From assembly GCA_026873275.1 (NCBI GenBank), contig JANTUC010000006.1, forward strand, positions 744,001 to 808,000: a stretch of 64,000 nucleotides of DNA, in the 5' to 3' direction. The DNA comes from Pseudopithomyces maydicus (Eukaryota > Ascomycota > Dothideomycetes > Pleosporales > Didymosphaeriaceae). Below the pieces are notes generated by a model. The model saw only the letters and a list, made by a program, of their open reading frames with translations, made no database searches and was not told where the DNA came from. The translations under genes and the position numbers were made by a program. Within the stretch, counting starts at the first letter, position 1, and the number at the start of each line of letters is the position of its first letter. Positions 35,617-47,471 of the stretch are shown one piece after another.

Positions 35617-36309
35617 CTAACTCTCTAGCTCAAAGGACAGTTCTGCCTCCTCATTGAATTGTGCTGCAAACTCCTCAAGGATCTTGTTCCTCGACTCCGC
35701 CAGCTCGCGTCCTGTCTTTGTCTTCATCATACCCGGTAACTTGACCAACTTCTCGTCAAAGTGCTCAATTGCACCCATTAGTGGTCTTCCCTTCCCTTTG
35801 GCGCCTCCAAAAGCGAAGCATCGCCCCACGCCCACAGCGCCAATAGCATCCAAGCGATCTGCGTCTTGCACAATCGCCAGCTCGGGATGCCTCTTCAATG
35901 CATCGACCACCGACTGGGGGTTCCTCACTTCGTTGGTATATCCAACATGTTTGACGATGACCTGAACCTTGCTGGCGAGCTCGGTGGAAGCACCACGTTC
36001 AAGGAGGACGTTCGAAATCTGATTCTCAACGTCTTCATTCAATTTAGCGTATTTGTGATCCCCAACGTCATGGAGGAGTGCGGCAAGGAAAATACATGAA
36101 GGATCGAAGACGGCTGTAGGATCTGTTTGAAGTTCGCTAGTATAGATGCGTTTGGCGTTGGAGAGTACGCGCAAGATGTGGTGGTAGTCATGCGAGTTGT
36201 CGTGGCTGGGCGTGGACATGTAGGCGTGGACAAAGGCGTTGACGGATTTGAAGAGAGGTTTGTGTTCCTCTGGAATCGGAAGCACGGGGAATGGTACAGT
36301 GGCGGCCAT
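35617..36309 (-). CDS. HD-domain metal-dependent phosphohydrolase
   Basis: Single exon, 230 residues. Metal-binding residues of the HD fold are visible: H in SHDYHHILRV (about 40-48), HD in FLAALLHDVGDHKY (H80, D81), and a later D in IVQDADRLDAIGAVG. This pattern fits the small YedJ-like HD hydrolases found in bacteria and fungi. They are thought to hydrolyse phosphoesters of nucleotides, but the substrate is not known and cannot be read here. No targeting signal is evident, so it is probably cytosolic. Frame is intact. Confidence 0.85.
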   Translation of the reverse strand: MAATVPFPVLPIPEEHKPLFKSVNAFVHAYMSTPSHDNSHDYHHILRVLSNAKRIYTSELQTDPTAVFDPSCIFLAALLHDVGDHKYAKLNEDVENQISNVLLERGASTELASKVQVIVKHVGYTNEVRNPQSVVDALKRHPELAIVQDADRLDAIGAVGVGRCFAFGGAKGKGRPLMGAIEHFDEKLVKLPGMMKTKTGRELAESRNKILEEFAAQFNEEAELSFELES

Positions 36310-36917
36310 ATCGTAGTCTTGTAAGGATGATATGTGGTTTTTGAGTGTGGAGAAAATATGGACGTGTGGAAAAAGCGAAGCACACTGGATAACCTGTTGC
36401 GAGCACCCTGAAAGAAGACAGATTTATACGTCGCACCTGCAGAAATCCGTTGGACTACTTAGTCCATATGGCCAGTCAACAAGCAGCGCTGCTTTCTAAT
36501 ACATGCCACTTACCTTCTCTTTCAAGACAAGACGAAATACGGTGGACGCGCGTGGTCACATGTTGGGCGGCGTCCAAGGCTATACCCTTTTCGAACGCAA
36601 TTTAGCCCTTCATTGTTTGGCCTCGAGCTTCGTTGAAAGGCTAGCTGATTATAAAAGGGCTTTTCAAATTACTAGTTCGCATGGTTGACCGGATCATCTA
36701 CACCGGCGGTGTAGTCATCAGTGCATCTGTGCATCTGTATGGAAAGGCCATCGTCGAGTGTAGGACGCACGTTCATGTTGCGTATCTGTACCTCGGCAAG
36801 CCTCGCGAGCGTGACGTCCCTCGATGCGATTCAGCCCAGCCAACGCACCTTTCCAGCACCACCCCCATCACGCACTCGACCGCCTGTCGTGCCCACTGAT
36901 CGGGCTGTACTTTCGAC
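36310..36917. other. Divergent HD-hydrolase/PEX16 promoter region
   Basis: Contains the promoters of both flanking genes; no gene or strong motif seen. Confidence 0.45.
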
Positions 36918-38207
36918 ATGTACAGACAGGCGACACAGAAGACAGGCGAGGTCCTGTCCTTGCCTCCGAAATGGCTCGGCATGTACTCCGACTTCATTAC
37001 GAAGAACAGCAGCGCCGTGTCGCAAATAGAGTCAGCGCTACGATCATTGACATACATCATTCCTGGTGCATTTATCTGTTAACCCACTTTCAACGTTCCC
37101 ATCTAATCAGTCCTTAGGCCGATTCCGCGAGTCTGAGATTGCATCCGAGTCTCGTACGTCTTAGGCTTGCGCTCTTTGGACCCTTCGACTAACCCAGTTG
37201 CAGTGCATAGCGGCGTCCAACTCCTTTCTCTTTACCATGACTCTCTTCTATCCAAAGCGGTTGCACGGCTACCCCGAGCCCAGCGACAACAACCGACACC
37301 TCACAATCGCTACACGAAATTCTGGACGGAACGGTCACCGACATACAAACGAATCGCGCTTATTCTACAGATGATTCAATATACCGAGCTGCTATGGGAG
37401 ATGGCAGCAAAGAGAAAGGGGGAGAAGGTACGATGGCGCGTGGTAGTGCTCCTCGAGGTTGTCAAAGCTGTCTGCCGCCTGCTGCTCTTGCGGTTGACGA
37501 ATTCAAGGCCCTTGGTGTCACCTCCTCTACCGCAGAGGGAGGTCGATCCGAGCAATTTAGAAGACTCATCATCGGCAAATGGAATGGAAACTCCGCCCAC
37601 GGAGCAGGAGGTAGAAGCCGAGAACTGGACAATGCCACGGACTGGCCTCTCAATGCCTAGCTTGCCAGACGCGTCAGATATCTCATCCTATCTCCTCTCC
37701 AAGGTACTCAGCGCGGACGACATCAAACCACCGAAAGCCCTACTTCATAGGGTCAGCGGCAAAGGTGAGGTGGCTGAGGTCCTATACATCCTACGACCCG
37801 TCGTATACGCCTTGGCTATGCAGCACTTCAGTGGCGACCGAAAGAGCTGGCGTCCCTGGTTAATTGGCGTCGGAATGGAGTATGGCGCGAGACAGTTGGC
37901 CAAAAAGGATTTCCAAGAAAGATTGGCTGGCGGTCTTCGAGGGTTGACAGGGCTAGAAAAGGAAGAGCTGAGAAAGCGCGGCTGGTCACTCGGCTGGTGG
38001 ATGATGCGTGGCGCTTTTTATGAGAACATCACCAAGTATGTATTATGGTTCGTGTGAGCATGTAGCAGCTAACAGGGCCACAGGGCGTGGATACATGCTA
38101 TCACGCGCAAATTGCAGAACAAGCCGCTCTTAGACATGGTAGGCGGTGTCATTGAGGATTACGAGTTCCTCTGGGATCAGTATTACTTCCCAACTGCCAC
38201 CCTCTAG
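36918..38207 (+). CDS. PEX16: Peroxin-16 (peroxisomal membrane protein Pex16)
   Basis: Exons 36918-37065, 37118-37153, 37204-38035 and 38084-38207 encode 379 residues, sum divisible by three. The first two exons are short but supply the family core: PKWLGMYSDFITKNSSAVSQIESAL, LTYIIPGRFRESEIASESLHSGVQLLSLYHD, joined across 52- and 50-nt introns. Further on, RSPTYKRIALILQMIQYTELLWEM and the C-terminal LYILRPVVYALAMQ are typical. Pex16 is an integral peroxisomal membrane protein; in Yarrowia it controls fission, in animals it helps insert other membrane peroxins. The start could lie slightly further upstream, since the N-terminus is poorly conserved. Budding yeast lacks this gene, so its presence supports a filamentous fungus. 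Confidence 0.9.
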
Positions 38208-38778
38208 ATAATTTTATTATTCTCTTTTGTACTTTGTAAGCGTAGGGCAATGGGCATATAAGCATCCACTGGGGCACGAATTCGGAATGACCGCGGGGTA
38301 GGATGGATATGTGCTTCAGGGTCTTAGGCGTTTTTATGGCAGCAGGACTGCCGTTATGGGATCTGGGTACTGCACGATATTGACTTGCGCCGCTGTAAGT
38401 ATCTTGTAATCAGTCATAATTTTGTCCTCTTGTTCAAGCACTCGAATCTTAAAAGTACTGTAAACACGTGGAGGTGCAGAGACCTCACAACTACTTGAAA
38501 TGTGTCCAAAACAGAAAAAGGAGAAAAAGAAAAATGCCGAGCAGTGACAAAAAGCCCGAAAAGTACGTGCCATTATCGGCACGTTGAAGGTGCCTCAGGC
38601 ATTCACGCATTTTGGTGCCTGGTGAAGTTGATTGTCTTGGCATTACGAGCTCATGGCCGGAGAGAGCTCGAGCCTCAGCAACAACACACGCCAGTAACTC
38701 ACCCCGCCAATCCCGCCTCCATCACCGTTGCAGGCACCCCTACACACCTTCGCCTGCTCACACCGTATCACGCTCGAC
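38208..38778. other. Intergenic region upstream of RPN8
   Basis: No gene seen. I looked for a GGTGGCAAA proteasome (Rpn4) element and did not find one. Confidence 0.5.
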
Positions 38779-40063
38779 ATGCCCGCCACAACAGCAGAGA
38801 CGCTGTCACTCGTGACCCGCAACGTCTCGGTTGCGCCGCTCGTGCTCCTCTCCGCAGCAGACCACTACGGCCGACAGGCAAAGGGAACGCGGAATCGGGT
38901 GGTCGGTGTACTCCTTGGTCAGAACGATGGAAAGAATGTGAGAGTGTCAAACAGTTTCGCTGGTGAGTAACCTGCCGCCACGTCGTTGAGTTATTCGCCG
39001 CTCGCCGCCGATACTCGATCGTCGCCATAGCCCATACCCACGTATTGCCGGTAAACAGTCCACTAATCGTCTGCAGTGCCGTTCGAGGAAGACGCAAAGG
39101 ACCCATCGGTATGGTTCCTGGACCACAATTATGTCGAGTCGATGAACGACATGTTCAAGAAAGTCAACGCTCGAGAGAAGCTTATTGGGTGGTACCACAC
39201 GGGTCCCAAGCTACGCGCTTCGGATTTGGAAATCAACGAGCTATTCAAGAGATACACCCCGAATCCGCTGTTGGTCATCATCGATGTGCAGCCAAAAGAA
39301 GTTGGCGTACCGACAGATGCATACTTCGCGGTGGAGGAGATCAAGGACGTGAGTCTCTCCCATCTTGCCTGGACAAATATGGCGCGAGAAACATTCAGCA
39401 TTCCACATTTCCAAGAAGAATTAGCTTAACGATACACAGGATGGCACAACAACATCTAAGACCTTTGTGCACACGCCTTCAATGATCGAAGCCGAGGAAG
39501 CGGAAGAAATCGGCGTCGAGCACCTTCTCCGCGACATTCGTGACGTTGCTGTCGGGACCCTTTCCACACGCATAACCTCACAGCTACAGTCCCTCCAAGG
39601 ACTGCATCTTCGGCTGCGTGACATCGGCCAGTACCTGCAGAAGGTACTCGACGGTGATCTCCCCGTCAACCATGCCATTCTCGGCAATCTCCAAGATGTC
39701 TTCAATCTGCTTCCCAACCTTTCAACACCAAAGCCTGCACCGGTCAAGGGCGCAACCAATGGTGTGGGTCCTGCAAGTGGCGCGGCTGGCGCATCCGATA
39801 ATTCCGAATTAGCACGGGCAATGAGCATCAAGACGAATGATCAGTTGATGGCTATCTACCTATCCAGCTTGATCCGCGCGATAACGGCATTCCACGACCT
39901 CATTGAAAACAAGATACAGAACAAGCAGCAGGCAGAAGACAAGGAGTTGAAAAAGGATGAGGGCAAGGACGGCGACAAGGACAAGAAGACGAACGGTGTT
40001 AACGGTGACGCAAAAGAGGGCGAGAAGGAAAAGAGCAAAGAGGGCGAGAAGAAGAAGGGCTGA
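38779..40063 (+). CDS. RPN8: 26S proteasome regulatory subunit Rpn8 (PSMD7)
   Basis: Exons 38779-38962, 39077-39348 and 39440-40063 encode 359 residues. The MPN domain begins SLVTRNVSVAPLVLLSAADHYGR and includes RVVGVLLGQ, VGWYHTGPKL-like (IGWYHTGPKL) and PLLVIIDVQPKE. The JAMM zinc motif is not complete, as expected for Rpn8, the inactive partner of the deubiquitinase Rpn11 in the 19S lid. The C-terminal helical region (EEIGVEHLLRDIRD, then NHAILGNLQDVFNLLPN) joins the lid helix bundle. A Lys/Glu/Asp-rich tail of about 50 residues (GKDGDKDKK onward) ends the protein. Frame intact. Confidence 0.95.
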
Positions 40064-40393
40064 GATGTGACAATGATGAGGATGAACGTGGCAAAATGCG
40101 TGAGGGGAGTGACTTGCGCGCATAGGCGTGTATTATACCACAACCCTGGCGACCCACTGAGGTTGGGATGGGTTACATGGACGTCCATAGGTCCGCCCCG
40201 CGGCATAATAGCATGATAGACAATCGATATGACATGAACGAAAAAAATGTATGTTTGCAGTATATTCGTTGGGTGAATCCACAAACGGGCCGTGCTGTGT
40301 CCGGCCGGGTATCACGCACAGCTTCCCGCCCAACGCTCAATGAACCCCTTCGACGTATGATGTGTAGCATTGGGGCAAGACAGGATTTTATTC
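40064..40393. other. Convergent 3'-3' spacer
   Basis: Short spacer between RPN8 and the SWIM-finger gene; no gene seen. Confidence 0.5.
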
Positions 40394-41362
40394 TCAGTCT
40401 CCCCATCCCGCCGCCCAACCAGCAGCCTCGTCAACACCCACAACCTTTTCCTCCACACATGTCCCAAATAATCCCGGGCAACGTTCTACCAGCACACAGG
40501 CCAGTAGGTGTTTGCAAATCGGCGGCATACCCTCCCCTAGACTAACCCCTCCAAAATTACATCCATTATTCCTGATCTGTGTCTCGTTGTAGGCATAGGA
40601 TGAACTCTCCATCGGCGGCTCTGACTGTGTAGGAGGAAAGGCGGAGAAAGTGAACGCGGGACAGGAGCAATTCCACACGGGAAGGCGGATCTCGTAAGAG
40701 GTAAGGGTTTCGTAGGAGGCGGAAAAGCGGGAAGAGCGTTGCTGGGCAGAGCGAACATAATAGACCATGTCCGAAGAAGTCTGTGATGCGGATTGGAGGA
40801 TTACATTAGCATGATCTCCCGCTGTTTCTACTTTCTCTAAGTGAAGCGCGTCACCCTTGGAAACATCGGCTTCGGATACTGCTATTGGACCGATTCCTGT
40901 CATCGTTGAAGGATTTTTCACCGAACAGTCATCGCCGGAGACGCCGGGTACGCTTCTGCCTGGTGTAATGTCCACGTTGACCTCGCGATTCCCCTCACGT
41001 GCGAGGTGAGGCGCAGCGCATTGCGTACCATGTTGCCTTTTGCGGCTTATGTGGAACCGCGTGACAAGTTTGCGATCGAGGAGGTCCAGGGCAGGCAACA
41101 GCTCATTCGGAAACGTAACATGTAACGCGAGAAGCTGTTTCTTCATCTCATTCCCAGCACATTTGAGCGCATTCGCCCCATCTCTTGGTGCATCATTTGG
41201 TTCGTCACCAGCGTGCGTACTGAGGGCAGCGAAAAGTTGCGTTACGAATGCGCGAGAAGGATCGAGATGCGGTGGTGGCATGTTTTTGTGGGGTGCCTGA
41301 GGATCATTCTGGAGCGCAGAAGTCGGCGATGGCCGGTTGATGATTTGAAGTTGAGGCAACAA
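40394..41362 (-). CDS. SWIM-type zinc finger protein, possible Sws1/Shu2 homolog
   Basis: Single exon, 322 residues. The C-terminal third shows a SWIM finger: CSC in LPVWNCSCPAFTF and CKH in PPICKHLLACVLVERC, about 50 residues apart, preceded by the strand VYYVRSAQQRSSRF. The N-terminal part has a helical segment (FVTQLFAALS, LPALDLLDRKL) and a variable region. In fission yeast and animals the small SWIM protein Sws1 (Shu2 in budding yeast) works with Rad51 paralogs in homologous recombination. The overall layout suits that family, but other fungal SWIM proteins exist and I cannot confirm orthology. An alternative start at MPPPHL (28th residue) is possible. Confidence 0.65.
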   Translation of the reverse strand: MLPQLQIINRPSPTSALQNDPQAPHKNMPPPHLDPSRAFVTQLFAALSTHAGDEPNDAPRDGANALKCAGNEMKKQLLALHVTFPNELLPALDLLDRKLVTRFHISRKRQHGTQCAAPHLAREGNREVNVDITPGRSVPGVSGDDCSVKNPSTMTGIGPIAVSEADVSKGDALHLEKVETAGDHANVILQSASQTSSDMVYYVRSAQQRSSRFSASYETLTSYEIRLPVWNCSCPAFTFSAFPPTQSEPPMESSSYAYNETQIRNNGCNFGGVSLGEGMPPICKHLLACVLVERCPGLFGTCVEEKVVGVDEAAGWAAGWGD

Positions 41363-43881
41363 CTGACGATGGGACGGTTGGAATAAAGTTCCCCAGCTTT
41401 GCGGGGACGCGAAGAAGTCCTAGCTAGCGCGATGAGGCCAAAGCTTCCCCACGTGATCTGCGATCGTCCACTGGTCTACGGGTCCACGGGTCAGGTAGAT
41501 CGTTCAAGGTTGAAATCTTGACGTGAACGCTAAAGCTAAAATAGGGTCCATGAGAGACTACGTATATAATGACACGATGATTGTATGGGGTTTAGTTTGG
41601 AGCTCAGGTTACCCGGTGTTTCTCCTTGCAATGACGTCGCGACGATGTCTGCAGGTCAGACATCAGACACGCGGAGTTGCCTTGATTCAAGGTTTCATAA
41701 AACACAGCAGTCTAATGTCCTGAACACCAATCGTTTTGCAGGATGTGCGAAGTATCAATGGTGATATGAACAGTGCATGCCAGACATATCGGATGCCATT
41801 GTGCCCTGGTATGCTTGGATTAGATTGTTCATTGACGGTGACCGAGATGATAGTGCACGCATGATGACGGATGCGGCATCGTACCCGTACAGGCGGACGT
41901 CACCGGGATTGGCGTAGCGTAGTATGGTAGGATGGCATTTCAATCTCGCGTGAACTGTCGCGTTTGGATTGCGACGGCGCGACTCATGACGGGCGTCAAG
42001 CGCCCCGCTTCAGGCATCAACAGATGAGATGAGTTTGCGGTGAAGGTTTAGTGGGCACTGCGGGACCCCACCGTCGAGAGGCGGTGGAATTGGCCCTTTG
42101 CCTGTCGGCGGTCGCGTCCATCAAGGCGTAATGGCAGCATATAGGGCCAATTGATGTCGGCATGGGCGCATTGGCGGTTGTCAGAGTGCGGACTACATGG
42201 ATCGACGATGGAAAAGCTGACTGGAGGCTGTCGGCAGTAGACAAGAGGCGACGCGAAGGAGCGCATAGATATTGGGATGTGGGGATATGAGGGCAGTCAA
42301 GTCCGACGGCACGGTCTGAGGTGAGCATCTGCGTTCTCTCGTTCGGCATGCAGCGGCCTTGGACCAGGGATGGGCCAGAATTAGAGCGAAACTGCATCCC
42401 TGCATCTCGTCCAGCAGCAACCCCACACTTTTTGGCGGCGGTTATTGCGCAGGGCGGCGATAACGATAAGACGCAAGTGAACCCCGCTACCCCTCCACCA
42501 GCATCAACGGCGGCAGCAACACGACCAGCAGCACACCACCACCACGGCGCCGAGAGGGTGTGACGAGGGAAGCGCGTGGTACCTTCAGGTGAGCGTCCAG
42601 GCAGGGGATGCCTCACGCGGCCTTGTGGCAGCGGTCATGCATGGATGTCCAGCTGAGACTCGTCGCCTCCGTCACATGCCAGCGCCCACGCATGGGAGGA
42701 GGACGGGAGGAGGGAGGACGGCTGTCGGGGGCCACTGGAGGAGCTGGAGGAGGGGACCACTGCTCCCGCTGCACGGCATGTTTTGCAGGGAGGGTCGAGG
42801 GGCAGCACCATGGGTGTGCATCTCGTGCATCTGGTGCATCTGGTGCGGAGGACCATGGCAGGGGCGGCGCTGATTGGCAGGGTGAGGTCGAGACAGCAAT
42901 CTCTGGGTCCGCGTACTCGCCCAGGCGTCACGAGACGCCATTTGCACCTCACGGCGACGACGACCAGCCATGGCGACGACAAGTCCGCTAATGTCCGCTT
43001 CCGTCCGTCGCGCCATCTCCTGCAGCGCAGGGCAGATGACGGAGGCGGTGTCTGGTCTCCACCGTCGTCGGGCAGGCCATGCGCAGATGACGGCGCCGTG
43101 GGTGGTGAGGCACGTAGCCTTGCGGTTGAGGAGCGACGTGGCTCTCCGCCCAAGTGCTGCCCACTGCCCGCTGCGGGCGCGCCCAATGGCCGGGCGACAG
43201 CAGCAGCGCCAGGGCATTGCTCCGCCCTGCAAAGCATTGAGTCACAATGCGTTCGTGGGCAGCTCAGAGCCATCTGGGCATGGGGGAGCCAGATAGAGTG
43301 AATGTATCGCTTCGGGCAGGTGTGCCCTGCGCGCGCGCCTTCCCACCAGTAGCGCCAGCCGCTAACGCCATTCGGGCCCCGTACAAGCCGCAATCCACAT
43401 CATTCTCCCCAGTTCGATTCACACCAGTGATTGTTCAGCGTTCAGCCTTCCCGGCCGGGAGGCCAGCTGATGGGCGATGCGACAGGTGCCACCCTTTGTG
43501 TCCTGGTTTCAGTTGCGCTACCGGCTTTGTCGCCCTGCAACCTTCTTTGACTGCCGCCTGGAGCGCCCTCGCCCATTCATAAGCCTGCCCTTCCCCTTCT
43601 TCGCCACGCCTTTTCGCACTCTGACAGCTGCGCCCGCCTGCACTCGCAGCACTCGCAGCGTATTTCGTCCGCCCGCCGCCTCTGACTCCCCACAAGCCCC
43701 TCCCGCCCATTCCCCCTGCTCGGGTTCGAGAGCCTTGGAACCTCGCCACCCTACCCTCGCTGTAGCGCCGATTGAGTCCCAACACCCACATCATTCGATT
43801 GCTGCCTACCCAACCATAAGAAACACGCGGCCGCCCGCTGGCGAACCAATTCTCTCACGCAAATCCCCTCCTGAATTCACA
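41363..43881. other. Long gene-free, GC-rich region upstream of the SWIRM gene
   Basis: 2.5 kb without a supportable gene. The 42000-43300 stretch is very GC-rich, so long antisense frames of up to 252 codons appear by chance on both strands; they overlap one another and lack motifs. A short imperfect repeat of GTGCATCTG occurs near 42820-42845. Pyrimidine-rich sequence leads into the SWIRM start. A long 5' leader or a non-coding RNA cannot be excluded. Confidence 0.45.
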
Positions 43882-45052
43882 ATGGCAAACAATTCACACG
43901 ACAAGACATCGCCCAAACAGATTCCAGTTTCCTCGCTCCTCTCCCCCCAGAGATGAAGCGTTCAGAGTCATTTGGTTCTTCCACAGCACCATCAATCACA
44001 GCCACGTCCTTCTCCTCCTTTGCCGCCATGGACCAGCGTCCGCAATACTCAAAGTTCGCCCAGTCATCGCCAATGCAGCACCATCCTGCAGCCACATACG
44101 CTTTGGCTTCTCCCCCATCTCGCCTTACGAACCGCCTACCCAGCAAGAGAACATGGAACCCACCGACAGGATCGAGCAAAATGTACGAGACCCGCCCCTC
44201 TTCCGCCACAGCGAAACCGGCAGCTCCGTCGCCGCCGACGAGCCCTTGTTTCCCCAGGACCAGCCCGAGCCTGCCGACGAGGATCCCATCACCAAGCATA
44301 TGAACTCTGTTCAGTATGCCGATCTCAAGAGCCAGCCTACCCGTGAAGAGTACGAACTCACCGTCAAATTCGTCTCCGACGTCTACCATCTATACCGTCA
44401 GAACCCTCGCGCTTGGTTCTTGCAGGAACGACGGTTCGACAGGGAGATCGGCCAGAAAAGGCACGGTGTGCACAAGAGGGAGCCTTTGAAGAAACTCGCA
44501 CCCGCTCCCTCTTCCAGATCGCAGGCCAAACTGCCTAAAGTTGGCATTCCTCGTCTTCCTCGCTCTCCTCGAGCCCCTCGCGTTCAGAAACGTACACCCA
44601 AAGTCCACGTCTATGACTCGTTTTCTGAGGCAGGTCCCAGTTCGGCTTCACCAAAACCAGCCCGCCCAGCCGGCACCCGCGATGACACTGATTACAATTC
44701 GCTTCCGGATTACTCGCCACCCTTGAGCACGCTGGGCACAGGCAATAACAATGCTCTTAAGACCGAGTGGAAAGGTTCGGCACTCAAGCTGACTGATGAC
44801 CCCGACCGCCACCTACTTCACGAGGCCGAGATTCCATTGGCCGGCACGCTTCGTCTTTCTTGCGCGACCTACCTCTGCAGCAAGCGTCGCATTTTCCAGG
44901 CTCGCATCGAAGCTTTGAAAATTGGCAAAGAGTTCCGCAAGACTGACGCCCAGCAAGCTTGCAAGATCGACGTCAACAAGGCCAGCAAACTTTGGTCCGT
45001 TTATGACAAAGTGGGTTGGTTTGATCCAAAGTATTTCGTCAACCACATCTAA
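43882..45052 (+). CDS. SWIRM-domain protein (Fun19/Laf2-like), frame broken twice
   Basis: Reading starts MANNSHDKTSPKQIP and reaches SSLLSPPEMKRSESFGS only if one C is added to the C run 43943-43948; a second extra C at 44112-44116 joins ALASPP to ISPYEPPTQQENMEPTD. The corrected protein has 390 residues with no intron. The C-terminal 90 residues are a SWIRM domain (LRLSCATYLCSKRRIFQARIEALKIGKEFRKTDAQQAC, KASKLWSVYDKVGWFDP), a helical DNA/histone-binding module of chromatin complexes. The middle is Pro/Arg/Lys-rich and disordered. The SSLLSPPE motif near the start fits fungal SWIRM proteins that accompany histone deacetylase complexes; partner and role are inferred. Both frame breaks lie in homopolymers and look like missing bases. 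Confidence 0.75.
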
Positions 45053-45913
45053 ACCACATGGTACCGCATCATCCATGGAACCGCTATCTTCTTCGACTCA
45101 CACTGGTTTTGGACTGCCAACTGACGGTGACTGCTTTTTTATCACGACTAGCATAGGGTTGCATCAGTAGGCAGGGGACTCTGAATGGTTTTACAGGCGT
45201 TTTTGATCTATTTCTCTGATATTTTCTTGCGGCATAGGGGATGCATCCCCGCTCTCTTTATGATTTACGAACGAACGGCGTTTGATGCCTAGGGATAGGC
45301 TTTTGCATGTACGGGCAGGTCGCCCTGGGTTGGGCTTGGGCATCATCATCATCATCATCATCACTGCGGCGTCAGATTGATCACGCCGCTCAGTGGTTTC
45401 TTTTTCTTCATTATGCTGATACCCCCCTACACCAGACTCATGTGTCTCTTTCCTTGATTGTTTCGTCGTCCCGATTGGGGGTCGACTATTTGGATATCTA
45501 TGTTGTTCCGTAGCTTAGATTGCACAATGCTCCACGGCCGCCTTTGAGCGGATTGTGAGATTCCATCTACCTATCTCGGGCCCTCGGTCCTCATCAGTGA
45601 TGCCCACAGAATCGCCCGAGGCAGTTCTGTATGCGCAAATAGGCTGTGTCTGGCGCAAGAGGTGATTTGAGAACGGGACTGTCGGGCGCATGAATTACAC
45701 GTGTGCAGTTCTGAACCCTGAATTCGGGAATGGTACAGAGGGGGCGCGGGCGTCGCGGTCGGTCTAAATTTGGCGGCTCTCGGAGGTGCAACCCCGGCCA
45801 GGCGGTTAGACCGCGCGAACACCAGCTTCCAACAACGAACAACCCCCATTCCCATCCGCGACAACAACCCCTCCCGCCCACGCTGCGGAACAGCGCGGAT
45901 CGCCTTGTCCACC
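45053..45913. other. Intergenic region with CAT microsatellite
   Basis: Contains the 3' end of the SWIRM transcript, a trinucleotide repeat at 45341-45361 and the promoter of the Cdc50-type gene. No gene seen. Confidence 0.5.
45341..45361. repeat. (CAT)7 microsatellite
   Basis: Seven uninterrupted CAT units followed by CAC, about 290 bases after the SWIRM stop codon, probably in its 3' UTR. Confidence 0.95.
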
Positions 45914-47471
45914 ATGTCGCAAACTCAGCAGGTCGACCACACCGACTCGATATCGAGCCAGGATCCCAACAACGACACTCAGAAGAAGACAAAGAGCAAG
46001 AGGCCCCCGAGTGAGCAGCGACAACCCAGTATGCCACGACAGCGGGAACTGACCGTGGGACAGATACCGCGTTCCGGCAGCAGCGGTTGAAGGCATGGCA
46101 GTACGTTACCACATGCGACGTTTGGAACGGTGTGAGGAGTGAAGACCACGCCACGGCTGACTGAGCGACGACAGACCCATCCTCACCCCGAAGACGGTCC
46201 TGCCCATCTTCTTCATAGTTGGCATCATATTTGCGCCCATCGGCGCGTTACTGCTATACGCGAGCGCTCAGGTACGTGCCTGATTACGTGGTGGGGATGG
46301 AGCGCAGAGCGTGCTGACGCCTCACAAGGTCCAGGAGATAGCGCTCGATTACACCCACTGCATAACGGATTCATCGTCGCCGAGTATAGATATCACGTCG
46401 GACGATCGGCCAGGAACCATGCCACCCAAATTCGTCACCACGACTTTCAAGTCTTCTGATTCCCAGGGCGTAAATGCGAAGTGGGCACACGGCACCCGAA
46501 ACCACACATGGCCATCCGGCGTGTCGCAAAACACCAACGTTTGCTTGCTTGAATTCACTGCGCCGGAAAACATCAAACCGCCCATCTACTTCTTTTACCG
46601 CCTGACCAATTTCTACCAAAATCACCGTCGCTATGTAAAAAGTTTCGATTCACCACAATTGAAGGGCGACTTTAGGTCTGCAGACGACATCAAGAAGGGC
46701 GAATGTGAACCGCTCGATCTCGCCCCAGACGGCCGTCCGTATTATCCCTGTGGTCTTATTGCAAACTCCATGTTCAACGATTCCTACACCAACCTCACCG
46801 CCGTGAACGGACAGGATGGTATTAAATCCTACAACTTCACTGATCGTGGAATCTCCTGGAACTCAGAGGGGGATCTCTACGGGAAAACAAAGTACAAGCC
46901 AAGCGACGTTGTGCCTCCTCCTAACTGGGCAGACCAGTATCCCAAGGATGGTTACGACAGTACCGATCTACCCGACCTGCACACATGGGAAGCGTTCCAG
47001 GTATGGATGAGAACAGCCGGTCTGCCTACGTTCAGCAAGTTGGCATACAGGAATGATCATGAGGAACTGAAGTCCGCAACCTACCGATTGGAGATCATGG
47101 ATCGTACGTGTAAAGTCCACTCTCATGTTGTATCATTACTAATCTCACCATCCAGGCTTTCCGGCCGATAAGTACGGCGGAACCAAGTCGATCCTCATCA
47201 CCACTCGCACCGTTGTGGGTGGCAAGAACCCATTCTTGGGGATTGCCTACGTAGTTGTGGGCGGTCTCTGCATTCTCCTTGGTACCATATTTACCCTCAC
47301 ACACCTTGTCAAACCTAGGTAAGGCAAATATTCCATACCATGCGGACCTCTGATACTGACTCATCGTTTCTCAATAGAAAATTGGGCGACCATACCTACT
47401 TGTCATGGAACAACGACCAACCGAGCACCGCAACGACAACAGGCCGCGCTCGTCCTGGTGAGGGTGCGTGA
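45914..47471 (+). CDS. CDC50: Cdc50/Lem3-family P4-ATPase (lipid flippase) subunit
   Basis: Six exons (45914-46010, 46064-46100, 46175-46271, 46329-47103, 47156-47318, 47378-47471) total 1263 bases, a multiple of three: 420 residues. Small exons 2 and 3 make NTAFRQQRLKAWQPILTPKTVLP, the family's entry to the first membrane helix (FFIVGIIFAPIGALLLYAS). The long lumenal domain has conserved Cys in NTNVCLLEF, KKGECEPL and YPCGLIANSMFNDSY, N-glycosylation sites, and GISWNSE. The second helix is FLGIAYVVVGGLCILLGTIF. These proteins chaperone type 4 P-ATPases that move phosphatidylserine and phosphatidylethanolamine to the cytosolic leaflet in Golgi, endosome and plasma membrane. Which yeast paralog it matches (Cdc50, Lem3 or Crf1) is not settled; filamentous fungi often have one. 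Confidence 0.92.

Noticed and set aside
42635..43393. 252-codon minus-strand open frame and others overlapping it on both strands
   Set aside because: Very high GC removes stop codons by chance; the frames overlap each other and have no motifs.
45341..45361. Regularly spaced repeat as a CRISPR-like array
   Set aside because: It is a simple trinucleotide microsatellite without spacers.
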